Notes: generated from the sequence alone by a model not told the origin. Shown: positions 9,700 through 18,059, counted from the stretch's first letter. The stretch: DNA of 34,532 nucleotides from Richelia sp. CSU_2_1 (GCA_012034575.1 JAAUPF010000062.1:1-34532); one strand, 5' to 3'. Numbers and translations are program-made.

Positions 9700-9884
9700 A
9701 AAGGTTTGTAGTGAGGACTTCAGTCCTCTCCGACATTGCAGACTGAAGCTCGATCGAATGCAATCCGATCCCAAATCCGGGTTGCTTATCTCCTTCATTA
9801 TTCGACGGTTGAAACCGTTTATTGTCAAACAAAGTGTCCTCAGCCGACTAAAGAATAAAGAGGGTCGAAAATTCGGATTTGGGA
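9700..9884. repeat. palindromic interspersed repeats in the 9501-9931 spacer
   Basis: This 431-bp spacer has no convincing gene. It holds a GTAGTGAGGACTTCAGTCCTC palindrome near 9707, of the same type as elements near 30645 and 34269. It also holds an 11-bp inverted pair (TCCCAAATCCG at 9769-9779, CGGATTTGGGA at 9874-9884) enclosing a CGGTTGAAACCG mini-palindrome. The arrangement resembles a decayed small palindromic element. No terminal target duplication was seen. Confidence 0.5.
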
Positions 9885-9931
9885 TGAATACTTCGATCGC
9901 GACTGGAATGTGAATACTTTTGTTCCTCTGA

Positions 9932-10966
9932 CTATTTCACTTCTATTTTAACACCGTAGTTTGCTTGACTCTCTCCCGAAATTTCAATAGTATAATCGCC
10001 GCTAGCCGGTAGTTGACCTTCCCACGGAGTTGTGCTGTTTGCAGTGCCAACTGTTTCGCCGTTAGGAGCGATAATTGTAGCGCTAACTGTACCTTCGGGA
10101 ACGTTCAAAGTCATGGTTTGGCCGCCCTTGCAATCGATTAAATAGCGTTTGGATTTGTTATCTGGTAAAGTATTGCTGAGAGTGGTTCCGGTAGCGCCTG
10201 CTTCAAAGTTAATTCGATCGGTGACAGCGGTTTCAGCAGCAGGAGAAGGAGAAGGAGAGGGAGGAAAACCCGCCGCCGGAGGAGAGGGAAGCGGTGTCGC
10301 AGCAAGTTGCGGCACGCCGGATAGGGAAGGTATTTGAGTGGGATTGGGCGACGGATTGTTAGTTGGAAGTGGCGATGCCGCAATTGGTGCAGCAGGAATT
10401 CCGGGCTGTTGCCTCGCAGGTGTTGTGGCAGCGGGCGAAGGGCTTGGGGGCAGGGGTACGTCGGCGGGCAATTTGATTTGAATGTTGGCTCTTTCTTGAT
10501 ACATTCTCCACGCTAGTAAAGTACCGAGACTTATTACGGAACCGACTAACATTCCGCTAAAAAAGACTAACAATAATTGCCAGATTTTTGCTGGTTGAGA
10601 TGCGGGATTTACATTTTGGTTGGCGGCAAGCCGATCGGTTTCTGTTGCAGATTCAGGGAGAAATTTCCGCATATCTGCCGGAGGAATTTCTGGCGATGTT
10701 TCTACTACAATGATACCTGTTTCCTGAATGGTTGTTGCTGGGGATTGTATGGCTGTTAATTCAGATTCCACGGGAGTAGTTTCTGGGGTGTTTTCTGCTG
10801 GTGTTGGGGTGAAATCATTTTCCCGAGTTGGAATTTCTGTTGGAGTTTCTGCGACAGCACTTGTTAGCTGCTCTTCAATCGATCGATCGAACTCATCGCT
10901 AGCAGGATAAATTGTTTCCGGCGGCTGAGTCAAGATTTGATGATTTTTTTCTGGTTCGTCTGTCAT
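9932..10966 (-). CDS. single-pass membrane protein with Pro-rich linkers and a PPC-like C-terminal domain
   Basis: 344 residues. Residues 1-128 are acidic and Pro/Thr/Glu-rich with no fold signature. One transmembrane helix spans about 129-153 (IWQLLLVFFSGMLVGSVISL). Residues 165-240 are a Pro/Ser/Ala linker. Residues 247-344 look like a beta-sandwich of the bacterial pre-peptidase C-terminal (PPC) type: INFEAGATGTTLSNTL, RYLIDCKGGQTMTLNV, then LPASGDYTIEISGES. The topology suggests a cytosolic disordered N-terminus and a periplasmic sandwich, possibly binding wall or another ligand (inference). The gene stands alone, with about 230 bp of spacer before the next gene upstream. The exact function is not recognised. 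Confidence 0.75.
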   Translation of the reverse strand: MTDEPEKNHQILTQPPETIYPASDEFDRSIEEQLTSAVAETPTEIPTRENDFTPTPAENTPETTPVESELTAIQSPATTIQETGIIVVETSPEIPPADMRKFLPESATETDRLAANQNVNPASQPAKIWQLLLVFFSGMLVGSVISLGTLLAWRMYQERANIQIKLPADVPLPPSPSPAATTPARQQPGIPAAPIAASPLPTNNPSPNPTQIPSLSGVPQLAATPLPSPPAAGFPPSPSPSPAAETAVTDRINFEAGATGTTLSNTLPDNKSKRYLIDCKGGQTMTLNVPEGTVSATIIAPNGETVGTANSTTPWEGQLPASGDYTIEISGESQANYGVKIEVK

Positions 10967-11195
10967 GGCGATAAAAGTTTAGTATTAAAGGTTGGTTTAG
11001 GGGTATTTTACTTTATTCGGGCGATCGACTATACTTAAATAATGAAGTCTTCGGTTATTCAGAGATTTTAAACGATCGGGTTAAAAATGCCATCGAGCTA
11101 GAGAACATTTATTGTTAAACATTGGGAGAGGAAGGGTAGCTTTACAGAATTTCAAGAGTACGATATCGATCGACTAAAGCTGATGTAAACTGCCC

Positions 11196-11519
11196 TCACC
11201 CCACACTAGCAATAATCTCTCCAATCTCTTTAGGGGTTGCACCTGTTGCTAATATTGCCCGGATCAATAATTCAATTGAAACTGAAGCATCATCATTTTC
11301 ATCTTTAGTAATCCCCGATTGGCTGGAGCTAATCTTAGAGGCAAAATCGCTTTGAGCCATCAGTTTTTGACGGCGTTCCTTCAAGCTTTGGCTGAGAGCT
11401 AATTTAATTTCCACAACAATAGCTTCTTCGGGTGTTAACTCCAAAAATTCTGAAACACTCCCAACCTTCCAGCCTTTAGATTCTAAGCGTTTTCTCTTAG
11501 ATATATCCATCATAATCAT
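11196..11519 (-). CDS. XRE-type HTH antitoxin
   Basis: 107 residues. The region ELTPEEAIVVEIKLALSQSL followed by KERRQKLMAQSDFASKIS is the helix-turn-helix type seen in HigA-like/XRE antitoxins, ending in a helical segment with IRAILATGATPKEIGEII. The start is ambiguous: ATG at 11519, 11513 and 11510 are all in frame. The first two fall inside the 3' end of a DUF433-like remnant (stop at 11497-11499), so the genes once overlapped and were probably translationally coupled. No intact toxin gene is adjacent. It is either an orphan antitoxin or part of a decayed module. Confidence 0.7.
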   Translation of the reverse strand: MIMMDISKRKRLESKGWKVGSVSEFLELTPEEAIVVEIKLALSQSLKERRQKLMAQSDFASKISSSQSGITKDENDDASVSIELLIRAILATGATPKEIGEIIASVG

Positions 11520-11625
11520 TCAACTTAATTGCTGCTTCAATCTCATCAGGAAATGCTTCAGCATAAGCCCAAGCATTTTGCAAATCGCTAGCACTAATAT
11601 GCGAATAAAGGGGCGCAGCGCGCAC
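11497..11625 (-). pseudogene. DUF433-like remnant overlapping the XRE gene
   Basis: An open frame from a possible GTG at 11625 to TAA at 11497 gives 42 residues, with SHISASDLQNAWAYAEAFPD followed by EIEAAIKLND. This is the C-terminal signature of DUF433 (VapB-like) proteins. The same frame continues upstream to an in-frame TGA with PKISGK, which recalls the domain's N-terminal motif, but the middle of the domain (about 30 residues) is missing. I read it as an internally deleted gene. It could still be a short expressed peptide. Confidence 0.4.
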
Positions 11626-11676
11626 CTTACCGCTAATTTTTGGATGATGATATCAAGTATTATACTCGATCTGCTG

Positions 11677-14343
11677 TCAATTATTCGGCAAAGATTCCCA
11701 AAAAGGCTTCTCTTCTCCTTTCCTGACAGTATTCGTTGCCGACTGCACGTTGCCCTTCAATTCTTGATAGTACCTGTCGTCAAGAAAACTAATATTTACT
11801 CCAAAAGGTTGCAGCAATTCGCGCAATCTTTCCTGAGTGTAATCTTTACCGTCAATTAGCGCGCCGCGAGGATTGGAAACTAACAAATTGCCATTGACAG
11901 GTACTGAATTAATCGCATTCGGCCACCAAGCATAACCGCTGTAACCGAACATTACCGGAACTTGCACGATTTGGTCGTCTGTGAGGGCAAACTCTCGTTT
12001 CAATTTCTCTAAAATTGGAGTAAGTCTTTGCTGTTGTAAATTGAGATTGTGTTGGATTAAAGCTTGATTTCTCAATGCAGCATTGACTGTGGTTTCATTG
12101 CTCAAACCGCGATTGATAGTCGCATCGCCATAACCTTTCCCTGCTAACTCTTCTAACAGTCTAACTCCAGCTTCAGGACTCGCGATCGCCATGATAAATC
12201 TTCCCTGAGTTTGAGTGGGAATAAAGTTGATAATTTCATCGACTTGGCGAGTCAACAACCAAGAAGTATCGATATCTAACGGCGGCCCTTGAATTCTTTG
12301 AGCTTGAATAAAATCAATTACCTCGGGATTGAAACTATTATTGCCGGAATTGCCGTAATAAATTCGACCCATTGGATGTCCGGGAATGGGCGGGGTTGCT
12401 TGCAAATTGCCGTAGCCGTTTGACCACTGATTTAGAGGGTTTTCATCGCGGGGACTGCCGATTTTAAAGACGCTCAAATCTGGATCTTTTCTCGATCGCA
12501 CTGGTCGGTCGATCGCCCTTTCACTCTCGCTTTTTAAAGCTACATTAAAGTTGCGAGTTCCCGATCCGTCGGGCAATTGAACGTAGCCGTTTTTCTGGAT
12601 ATCTTGCAACCAAGCGCGATCGCCCTGGATAATTTTTACTTGCGCGCCCGTAGGTTCGACTGCTTGTTTTAATTGGGCGATAAATTCGCTGTTTGCCGCA
12701 CCTCGATCGCTCACTTTAATTTCGGTAACTGGCGAGTTATTGGCTGGCATTATCCAAGGAGCAACGCCCATTTGGATAGAATTTGTGGCGATTTGTTGAC
12801 CGTTATCCACAGCAGTTGCTGTTAGATTAACCAAGCCGCTCCAATTGCGATCGGCAAATTGTTTTGCTTCCAATCCTAACACAATCTCGCTGCTAAAAAC
12901 CAGAGGTTTGGCACCGGATATATCTACAGCTTGCCAGCCGCCACCAACCTTCTGAAAAACGTTAATGTGAGGTCTGGCATCGGGATCTGTCATGATAAAT
13001 AATTGAGAGTCTTTGTTGAAATTTTCTGACAGTTTTAAATGCACTTGAGACAGCATTGCCGGACGGCGGGGAGTGGTAATTTTTGCTGCTTTCCAAGTGG
13101 GGATTTTGGGTCGATCGCCCTGGTTGCGATCGTCAAACAAAATCAGCGCGCCTTTAGATAAAGACCACTGTTCTTTTCCCGCTTCATCTAGTTCATTAAT
13201 TTTGCCATCTCTGTTAGTATCTCCCGCAAAGAAAAAGCTGTTCGGTGAAGCAGCAGGTGTTTCTGGGGACGGGGTTTCTGTTGCAGTTGGTTGCGGACTT
13301 AATTCAGGAGTTGGTGTTAATTCAGGAGTTGGTTGAGGAGTTAATTCGGGAGTTGGTGTTAATTCAGGGGTTGGTTGAGGAGTTAATTCAGGAGTTGGTT
13401 GAGGGCTTTGTTGCTGATTTTTTTCTTGTTCCAAACGTTCGAGTTCTTTGCGAGCTAATTCTTGCCGCTCTAATTCGAGTTGTTCGAGTTCTTTGCGAGC
13501 TAATTCTTGCCGCTCTTGTTCCCTTCTCGCTGCCTCTTGTTTTTCTAATTCTTGCCGTTCTTGTTCCCTTCTCGCTGCTTCTTGTTTCTCTAATTCTCTT
13601 CTAGCTAATTCTTGTCTGGCTAATTCTTGCCGTTCTAATTCTTTTCTCGCACGTTCTTGTTTTTCTTGCTCTTTTCTGGCTAATTCTTGTCTGGCACGTT
13701 CTATTTTTTCTTGTTCTAATCTGGCACGCTCTCTAATTTCTTCTTCCTCAGCTTTAATTTTCTCGATCGAACGCGCCACTTGCATCTCGTAAGTAGCCAT
13801 CGTGAGGTATCCTTGATATTCGATCGTCTTGTCGATCGCGCCCTCATTTAAAAAAGAGTCGTGCGGAATTTGCCGCAGCGTATTGACAGCGGATTGCCAA
13901 AGTTGTTGTGACTCTTGCCAAGTAGCAGAATTGCGATTCGGATTGCGCCCGATCGCGGCAGCTCGATCGGCTATTTTAGCAGATTCATCCCAATAAATTT
14001 TTGCTGTTTCTTCTATTTGAATGCGACTTTGAACGTCTTGAAATTGTTGCGTCAAATTTTTGGATTGCCGCTGTTGAATTTCTTGCTGCCAAACTTCGAT
14101 CGAAAACGGGTTGCTGTTGCGAGTTTTGGCCAGATTATCCAATTCTAGTTTCAGTCGATCGCGCACTTTGTAGAGTTCCGGCAGCGATTGCGGGGATGCG
14201 GCGTCTGACTGTCGCCCCGAGATTTCGAGTGGAGAGTTGAGGCCCGGTTGAGCGTGCGTAGCGGGGACAGCAACCCAAATAATACCGATGACAGTACCGA
14301 AAGCATTGACAATGGCGATCGCGATATATTTAACCAAGCGCAT
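11677..14343 (-). CDS. secreted coiled-coil protein with a catalytically degenerate peptidylarginine-deiminase (PAD) domain
   Basis: 888 residues. A signal peptide covers about 1-31 (IAIAIVNAFGTVIGIIWVAV, then PATHAQ). Residues 35-190 are helical. About 190-320 is a long Glu/Arg/Gln-rich coiled coil of QELARKEQE-type repeats, and 320-365 is a PTPELTPQ linker. The rest matches the PAD family: the middle-domain calcium-site motif GDTNRDGKINELDEAGKEQW with GALILFDDRN, then HPMGRIYYGNSG, IQAQRIQGPP, IASPEAGVRLLEE and LLQPFGVNISFLDDRYY. PADs convert arginine to citrulline. Catalytic positions, aligned from memory to human PAD4: Asp350 corresponds to Asp581 (WLQDIQKNGYVQLP) and is kept; Asp473 corresponds to Asp702 and is kept; His471 becomes Gln700 (RQVDE instead of GHVDE); nucleophile Cys645 becomes Ser868 (NVQSATN instead of EVHCGTN). 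The domain is therefore probably a pseudoenzyme, perhaps a binding or structural module in the periplasm or outside the cell (inference). The fold call is strong. Confidence 0.85.
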   Translation of the reverse strand: MRLVKYIAIAIVNAFGTVIGIIWVAVPATHAQPGLNSPLEISGRQSDAASPQSLPELYKVRDRLKLELDNLAKTRNSNPFSIEVWQQEIQQRQSKNLTQQFQDVQSRIQIEETAKIYWDESAKIADRAAAIGRNPNRNSATWQESQQLWQSAVNTLRQIPHDSFLNEGAIDKTIEYQGYLTMATYEMQVARSIEKIKAEEEEIRERARLEQEKIERARQELARKEQEKQERARKELERQELARQELARRELEKQEAARREQERQELEKQEAARREQERQELARKELEQLELERQELARKELERLEQEKNQQQSPQPTPELTPQPTPELTPTPELTPQPTPELTPTPELSPQPTATETPSPETPAASPNSFFFAGDTNRDGKINELDEAGKEQWSLSKGALILFDDRNQGDRPKIPTWKAAKITTPRRPAMLSQVHLKLSENFNKDSQLFIMTDPDARPHINVFQKVGGGWQAVDISGAKPLVFSSEIVLGLEAKQFADRNWSGLVNLTATAVDNGQQIATNSIQMGVAPWIMPANNSPVTEIKVSDRGAANSEFIAQLKQAVEPTGAQVKIIQGDRAWLQDIQKNGYVQLPDGSGTRNFNVALKSESERAIDRPVRSRKDPDLSVFKIGSPRDENPLNQWSNGYGNLQATPPIPGHPMGRIYYGNSGNNSFNPEVIDFIQAQRIQGPPLDIDTSWLLTRQVDEIINFIPTQTQGRFIMAIASPEAGVRLLEELAGKGYGDATINRGLSNETTVNAALRNQALIQHNLNLQQQRLTPILEKLKREFALTDDQIVQVPVMFGYSGYAWWPNAINSVPVNGNLLVSNPRGALIDGKDYTQERLRELLQPFGVNISFLDDRYYQELKGNVQSATNTVRKGEEKPFWESLPNN

Positions 14344-14476
14344 ACAGTTAATCCTCAGACACCCAAATGATTTTACCCAATCTGGGGATAAATGCGAAAT
14401 TTAATTATAAAATTTTACAGATGCACCCCTGTTACAAATTTCTATTTTTTATCAAGCCTGCAAGTTCTTCTCCCAC

Positions 14477-14725
14477 TTATACTGCAACCATTTCGAGTTG
14501 GCGATCGGGCGATGCTGGCTCAAAATACGACACCATAATTTGCTCTGGATGCAGCCCGACAGATTCGTAAGTGCGTCCGGTGCGATCGCTAAATTCCACC
14601 TCAAACGCTGCACGATCGGCCAACTGTTCAACTACTGTCCCAACTTGTCCGCGCCAGAGGTTGCATTCAGGAATGTCAACTGTCAAGGCAACAACATCGA
14701 GTAATTTAATTGTATTCTTTACCAC
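14477..14725 (-). CDS. DUF4926 domain protein
   Basis: 82 residues from a GTG start. The pattern LLDVVALTVDIPECNLWRGQ, then VGTVVEQL, FEVEFSDRTGRTY and LHPEQIMV is typical of DUF4926, a small SH3-like beta-barrel common in cyanobacteria and often near mobile or defence genes. Its start lies inside the 3' end of the methyltransferase gene (20-bp overlap, frame +1), which implies translational coupling. The biochemical role of the family is unknown to me. Confidence 0.8.
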   Translation of the reverse strand: MVKNTIKLLDVVALTVDIPECNLWRGQVGTVVEQLADRAAFEVEFSDRTGRTYESVGLHPEQIMVSYFEPASPDRQLEMVAV

Positions 14726-16187
14726 TTTTATTACTTCCAGGCACTACATTAAACCTGCTATTGAGCAGCTCTAGATTCAGACAATTTAAAACACTGGATT
14801 TGAGCGGACGCTTTTCATCCCAAAATACGATCGATGAATAAAACTTAATTGCTGGCGGTGAATTCAAAAGCTCAAAAGTTTGACGCGCAACTTCCTCATC
14901 GTCAAAACTTAAGAAGTAAACAGTATCATCAAAAACCACAGGTTTATCAGCTATTTCACCGATCGACCTGAACTCCAATTTTTTATAAAGTCCCCCGATC
15001 GCAATTTTCCAAGGCTTAAAGGTATAATCGCCGACTCCAAAAATCGCAAATCGAGGACTGTTTTGATAAATTTTACTTTTGCGATCGTCTAGATATTGCT
15101 GGCGTTGCTCCAGATATTTCCAAGTTTTAGGAGCTAGATTTTTGATATTTTCAGTTGATTCACCGATAAATTTTTGAGTAATTAGGATGTAGCGATCGCT
15201 AGCATTAATTCGATTTTGAGCTACATCAGAACCTTTAAGGAGCGGAAACAGATAAGTTTCCTCAAGCTCGACAGATTCCCCGAATCCGTTGACAAACAAA
15301 TTACCAATTTTCCGAAATTCCATCACATTCGAGCAGTCATGTTTTACGCCCGATCGCCATTTTGTTTCTGAATTGACCGCATATAGATGGCTCAACTTAC
15401 TAAAAACATCTATATCCTTAACTAGAAGATTGTTGTGATATCCTATTCGGTGAAATTCTGAACTTTCTAAACTGCTAAATACATCACAAAAATAGTTTTG
15501 CGAATTACCATCAAATTTGCAGAATAACAAACAAGCATCAACATTTGCATCAAAATATTTTTTAGCATCTATTGTGTAAGTTGCACATTCAGCAAGATTG
15601 AGTTTTTGAGAATGAAGGTAATTCAATAACTTTCTAGCAGTAGAAGTCTTGCAAAGCATCGCTAGATAAGCATCGCGCTTTTGCAGCCATTGCACCGCCT
15701 GAATCAGCATCCATTCAGAGATATCGAAGTTACTCTTACCTGTGATAGCATCTAAGCCTTTGTGATTTTGAAAGTTGTTTTTTTTAGGTAAATTTTCGCT
15801 GCCAACAGTTCCTTGTTTCGAGTTTGTCACCCAAGGAAAGTTGCCGAGTACCAGCAGTCGATCGGTGGATGGATTGATTAATGATTCCCAATCAAATTGA
15901 AAGAAATCTCCGTGCCAAATTTCGCATCTTTCATCCTGAAATAAGTGTTTATTTAGTCTGATTTGTGTTAAGTAATTTTGATTGATATCAACTCCGATAA
16001 TTTTGGCTGCGGATGGAAACGAAGGTGTAGCAGCTTGAATAAAATTACCGACACCGCACGTTGGCTCAATTATGGTGGTCGGATTGACATTAAGTTCTAC
16101 TAATTTTCGACATACCATCTCTGCTAATGCCGACGGTGTCTGAAAATCGCCGTATTCTAGTTTTGTTTTGCGATCGTTGTAACTCAT
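14706..16187 (-). CDS. type II-like N6-adenine DNA methyltransferase
   Basis: 493 residues. Motif X-like KLEYGDFQTP (residues 9-18) opens the protein. The AdoMet-binding motif I is EPTCGVGNF (41-49), GVDIN near 65 is the motif II acidic position, and motif IV is NFPW (116-119), a variant of the NPPW/NPPY loop of N6-adenine and N4-cytosine methylases. SEWMLIQAVQWL and LAMLCKTSTARKLL match the methylase core, and the C-terminal half is presumably the target-recognition domain. It starts 32 bp after the homology break in a truncated restriction gene and ends overlapping the DUF4926 gene. It probably remains as a solitary methylase after loss of its endonuclease. The specificity cannot be predicted. 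Confidence 0.88.
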   Translation of the reverse strand: MSYNDRKTKLEYGDFQTPSALAEMVCRKLVELNVNPTTIIEPTCGVGNFIQAATPSFPSAAKIIGVDINQNYLTQIRLNKHLFQDERCEIWHGDFFQFDWESLINPSTDRLLVLGNFPWVTNSKQGTVGSENLPKKNNFQNHKGLDAITGKSNFDISEWMLIQAVQWLQKRDAYLAMLCKTSTARKLLNYLHSQKLNLAECATYTIDAKKYFDANVDACLLFCKFDGNSQNYFCDVFSSLESSEFHRIGYHNNLLVKDIDVFSKLSHLYAVNSETKWRSGVKHDCSNVMEFRKIGNLFVNGFGESVELEETYLFPLLKGSDVAQNRINASDRYILITQKFIGESTENIKNLAPKTWKYLEQRQQYLDDRKSKIYQNSPRFAIFGVGDYTFKPWKIAIGGLYKKLEFRSIGEIADKPVVFDDTVYFLSFDDEEVARQTFELLNSPPAIKFYSSIVFWDEKRPLKSSVLNCLNLELLNSRFNVVPGSNKSGKEYN

Positions 16188-16395
16188 CGGTTAGATTTAT
16201 AAACTGCGATAACGCCTTATTGCCATCTATAAATTCATAACGCTGTTTGAGATATAGTCTGAACTTTTGTTCTAAATATGTTCCAACAGCCTTTCCGTCT
16301 GTGATGCCGTAAAGCAAAGGTTCTGGGTGTTGAGACTCGGCGGCGGAGAATATTGCTGCCTCAGAACAAAGGATTTCTACGGTCAAAGTTGTCAT
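16090..16395 (-). pseudogene. restriction endonuclease, N-terminal remnant
   Basis: From the ATG at 16395 the frame encodes MTTLTVEILCSEAAIFSAAE, then PLLYGITDGKAVGTYLEQKF and RLYLKQRYEFIDGN. This matches my recollection of the N-terminus of a cyanobacterial type II endonuclease family (LYGxTDGKAVGTYLE), normally about 260-300 residues long and continuing with a GIDFP..VDIKVTS catalytic segment. Here the homology stops after about 60 residues, near 16219, and the frame then runs on into the methylase start in another frame (stop at 16090). The catalytic part is absent, which indicates a deletion joining the 5' end of the R gene to the M gene. Confidence 0.65.
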
Positions 16396-16518
16396 TTTGA
16401 TGAACCACAAGATTATTTAATTGTATATGATGTTGTCATCACAGTTACAGATGTTTATAATACGATAAGTACGTAAGTCCAGAACAAAATCTGGTGTAGT
16501 TTGGAAAACAAGGGTGTA

Positions 16519-16818
16519 ATGCGTGTTATCAGCCGAAAAATCCTGCGAGATTTCTGTGAAAGCCATGCGGATTCCTGTGATGCACTTTATGACTGGTATA
16601 GAGTGTCAACTAAAGCCCAATGGCAAAACCTAATTGATGTTCAGCAGATTTATCCAAAAGCTGAGGCAGTCGGAAATTTTACCGTATTTAATATTAAGGG
16701 CAATCGATATCGTCTGGTTGTCGATCTGGTTTACGTTTCTCAAAGAATCTACATCAAATATGTTCTAACTCACGCGGAGTATGATAAAGATGAATGGAAA
16801 CACGATCCGTACTTTTGA
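16519..16818 (+). CDS. higB: HigB-family mRNA interferase toxin
   Basis: 99 residues from the ATG at 16519, chosen over the in-frame TTG at 16501 because AAGGG lies a few bases upstream of the ATG. MRVISRKILRDFCE, LYDWYRVSTKAQWQNL, VGNFTVFNIKGNRYRLV and RIYIKYVLTHAEYDKDEW are the signature blocks of the HigB toxin family (RelE-like fold, ribosome-dependent mRNA cleavage). It overlaps the downstream antitoxin by 38 bp, the toxin-first order typical of higBA. The pair appears intact. Confidence 0.9.
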   Translation: MRVISRKILRDFCESHADSCDALYDWYRVSTKAQWQNLIDVQQIYPKAEAVGNFTVFNIKGNRYRLVVDLVYVSQRIYIKYVLTHAEYDKDEWKHDPYF

Positions 16819-17200
16819 TACAAAATCTTATACAGATTTACTGGTTCGGTATCAACCAAAACCGATCGAAACTGAAACTGAAAACGAAGCCGCGATCGCC
16901 CTTGCTTCCGAGCTGGAACACCGCCCCATGCGATCGCTGGAGGAAGAGCTATTTCTGGAGCTTTTGATAACGCTGATTGAAAAATTTGAAGCGGAAAATT
17001 ATCCAATTCCCAAAGGCGACTCGGCCTCAATGTTGCGACATTTAATGGAGGCGAGAAATTTGGGAAAATCCGATTTGATTCCTGTTTTGGGAACGGAAAT
17101 AGAGGTTGATAAAATTATTGCCGGTGAAAGGGATCTCGAAATAGATGAAGCCCGAAAACTCGCCGATTTTTTCCGAGTAGATATTAGCTTGTTTATTTAA
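16781..17200 (+). CDS. higA: HigA-family antitoxin
   Basis: 139 residues. The N-terminal two thirds are helical and acidic (PIETETENEAAIALASELEH, LEEELFLELLITLIEKFE). A C-terminal XRE-type helix-turn-helix covers about 96-135 (LRHLMEARNLGKSDLIPVLG, then IIAGERDLEIDEARKLADFF). It should neutralise HigB and autoregulate the operon, as in the family. The start overlaps the toxin's last codons; ATG at 16781 or 16790 are both possible. It is convergent with the next gene, with only 11 bp between the two stops. Confidence 0.88.
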   Translation: MIKMNGNTIRTFDTKSYTDLLVRYQPKPIETETENEAAIALASELEHRPMRSLEEELFLELLITLIEKFEAENYPIPKGDSASMLRHLMEARNLGKSDLIPVLGTEIEVDKIIAGERDLEIDEARKLADFFRVDISLFI

Positions 17201-17211
17201 GCGGGATCTGC

Positions 17212-17496
17212 TCACCAACTTACACCTTTTAATTCAATCGGAAATAGCTGGCGATCGATCGAACGATTTTTGTCAAGAGCTTGAATCAAATACTCACCTG
17301 TTTCTTGCTGCTCTGCGGCATCTTCTTCATCCATCCAAGACTGAAGCAGATCGATCGATTTTGCCTGCTTTTCGTTGAGCCGAATATGTTCTCTCAGCAG
17401 TTGCAGAGTATATGCCTCTGTCGAAAGCCCTTGCTGTCGAGCTCTTTGTGTTAAGTATTGCTCTATTTCTGGTGTCAGGCTGAGGATGAGTGTCAT
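17212..17496 (-). CDS. putative ribbon-helix-helix-like antitoxin, no toxin partner
   Basis: 94 residues. MTLILSLTPEIEQYLTQRAR followed by QQGLSTEAYTLQLLREHI is the beta-strand plus two-helix pattern of small RHH/CopG-like antitoxins, followed by an acidic tail (SWMDEEDAAEQQETGEYL). Genes of this type usually precede a PIN or RelE toxin, but here the next sequence on the same strand is the convergent higA. It looks like an orphan antitoxin. The family call rests on pattern only. Confidence 0.6.
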   Translation of the reverse strand: MTLILSLTPEIEQYLTQRARQQGLSTEAYTLQLLREHIRLNEKQAKSIDLLQSWMDEEDAAEQQETGEYLIQALDKNRSIDRQLFPIELKGVSW

Positions 17497-17572
17497 AGGT
17501 TTTTTTGATAGCCAAACTCTGATATTTTACAACCTAATTTCCGAATCATGCTCAATGACTTCAAATCTACAT

Positions 17573-17800
17573 TCAAGCAAACAGCAAGTTTTCTACTAGA
17601 GTTTTAGGTTCTGGGAGAGATTTACCATCTACCTGATATTCTTCAACTAAAAGCTCTAATACCTCCACTGCATTCTGCAAAGCTTGTTCGTAAGTATCTC
17701 CGTGAGTGTGGAACTGCTGAGATGGAAAATCAGGTAAGTGTACTAGGTAGCAGTTATCTTCATCCGACCATTGAATAACAATTATATAAGGTAATTTCAT
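17573..17800 (-). CDS. hicB: HicB-family antitoxin
   Basis: 75 residues, with YIIVIQWSDEDNCYLVHLPD, then FHTHGDTYEQALQNAVEVLE: the single HicB fold (degenerate RNase H-like). HicB antitoxins normally pair with a HicA double-stranded-RNA-binding toxin. No HicA-like ORF of about 60-80 residues is visible on either side. The form is short, without a C-terminal DNA-binding domain. It may be an orphan or a remnant. Confidence 0.8.
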   Translation of the reverse strand: MKLPYIIVIQWSDEDNCYLVHLPDFPSQQFHTHGDTYEQALQNAVEVLELLVEEYQVDGKSLPEPKTLVENLLFA

Positions 17801-17866
17801 GATTCAGATTCCTCTTCTTCAATTGCTTTCAATATTCCAAGTTTTCAATCTGCGATCGCATATCTT

Positions 17867-17913
17867 GTAGGTTGGGTTGAGGCACGAACCCTCCGCAACG
17901 CTGGGCCCAACAA
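17867..17913. repeat. GTAGGTTGGGTTGAGG repeat, partial copy
   Basis: GTAGGTTGGGTTGAGGCACGAACCCT is followed by CCGCAACGC..GGGCCCAACA. It shares its left arm with the complete palindrome at 32041-32126 and its core with the repeat near 6335. The 17801-18133 spacer otherwise holds only the methylase scrap at 18060. Confidence 0.6.
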
Positions 17914-18059
17914 CAATAGTGCCTGCGATCGCTGTTTACGAACATCAACAACTGCATTCTTTGCATTTGGAATGAGCATAGAAAAGCTGATACGAATAAG
18001 CAGCCTTCAGTTTATCTCGGAATTTGTGATGCAGGCTGACTTTCTGGAGATTGAACTTT

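Noticed and set aside
13073..13792. Plus-strand ORFs rich in Ser/Cys/Arg or Leu/Val repeats.
   Set aside because: They are antisense to the coiled-coil and PTPEL regions of the PAD-like protein; low-complexity coding sequence keeps other frames open.
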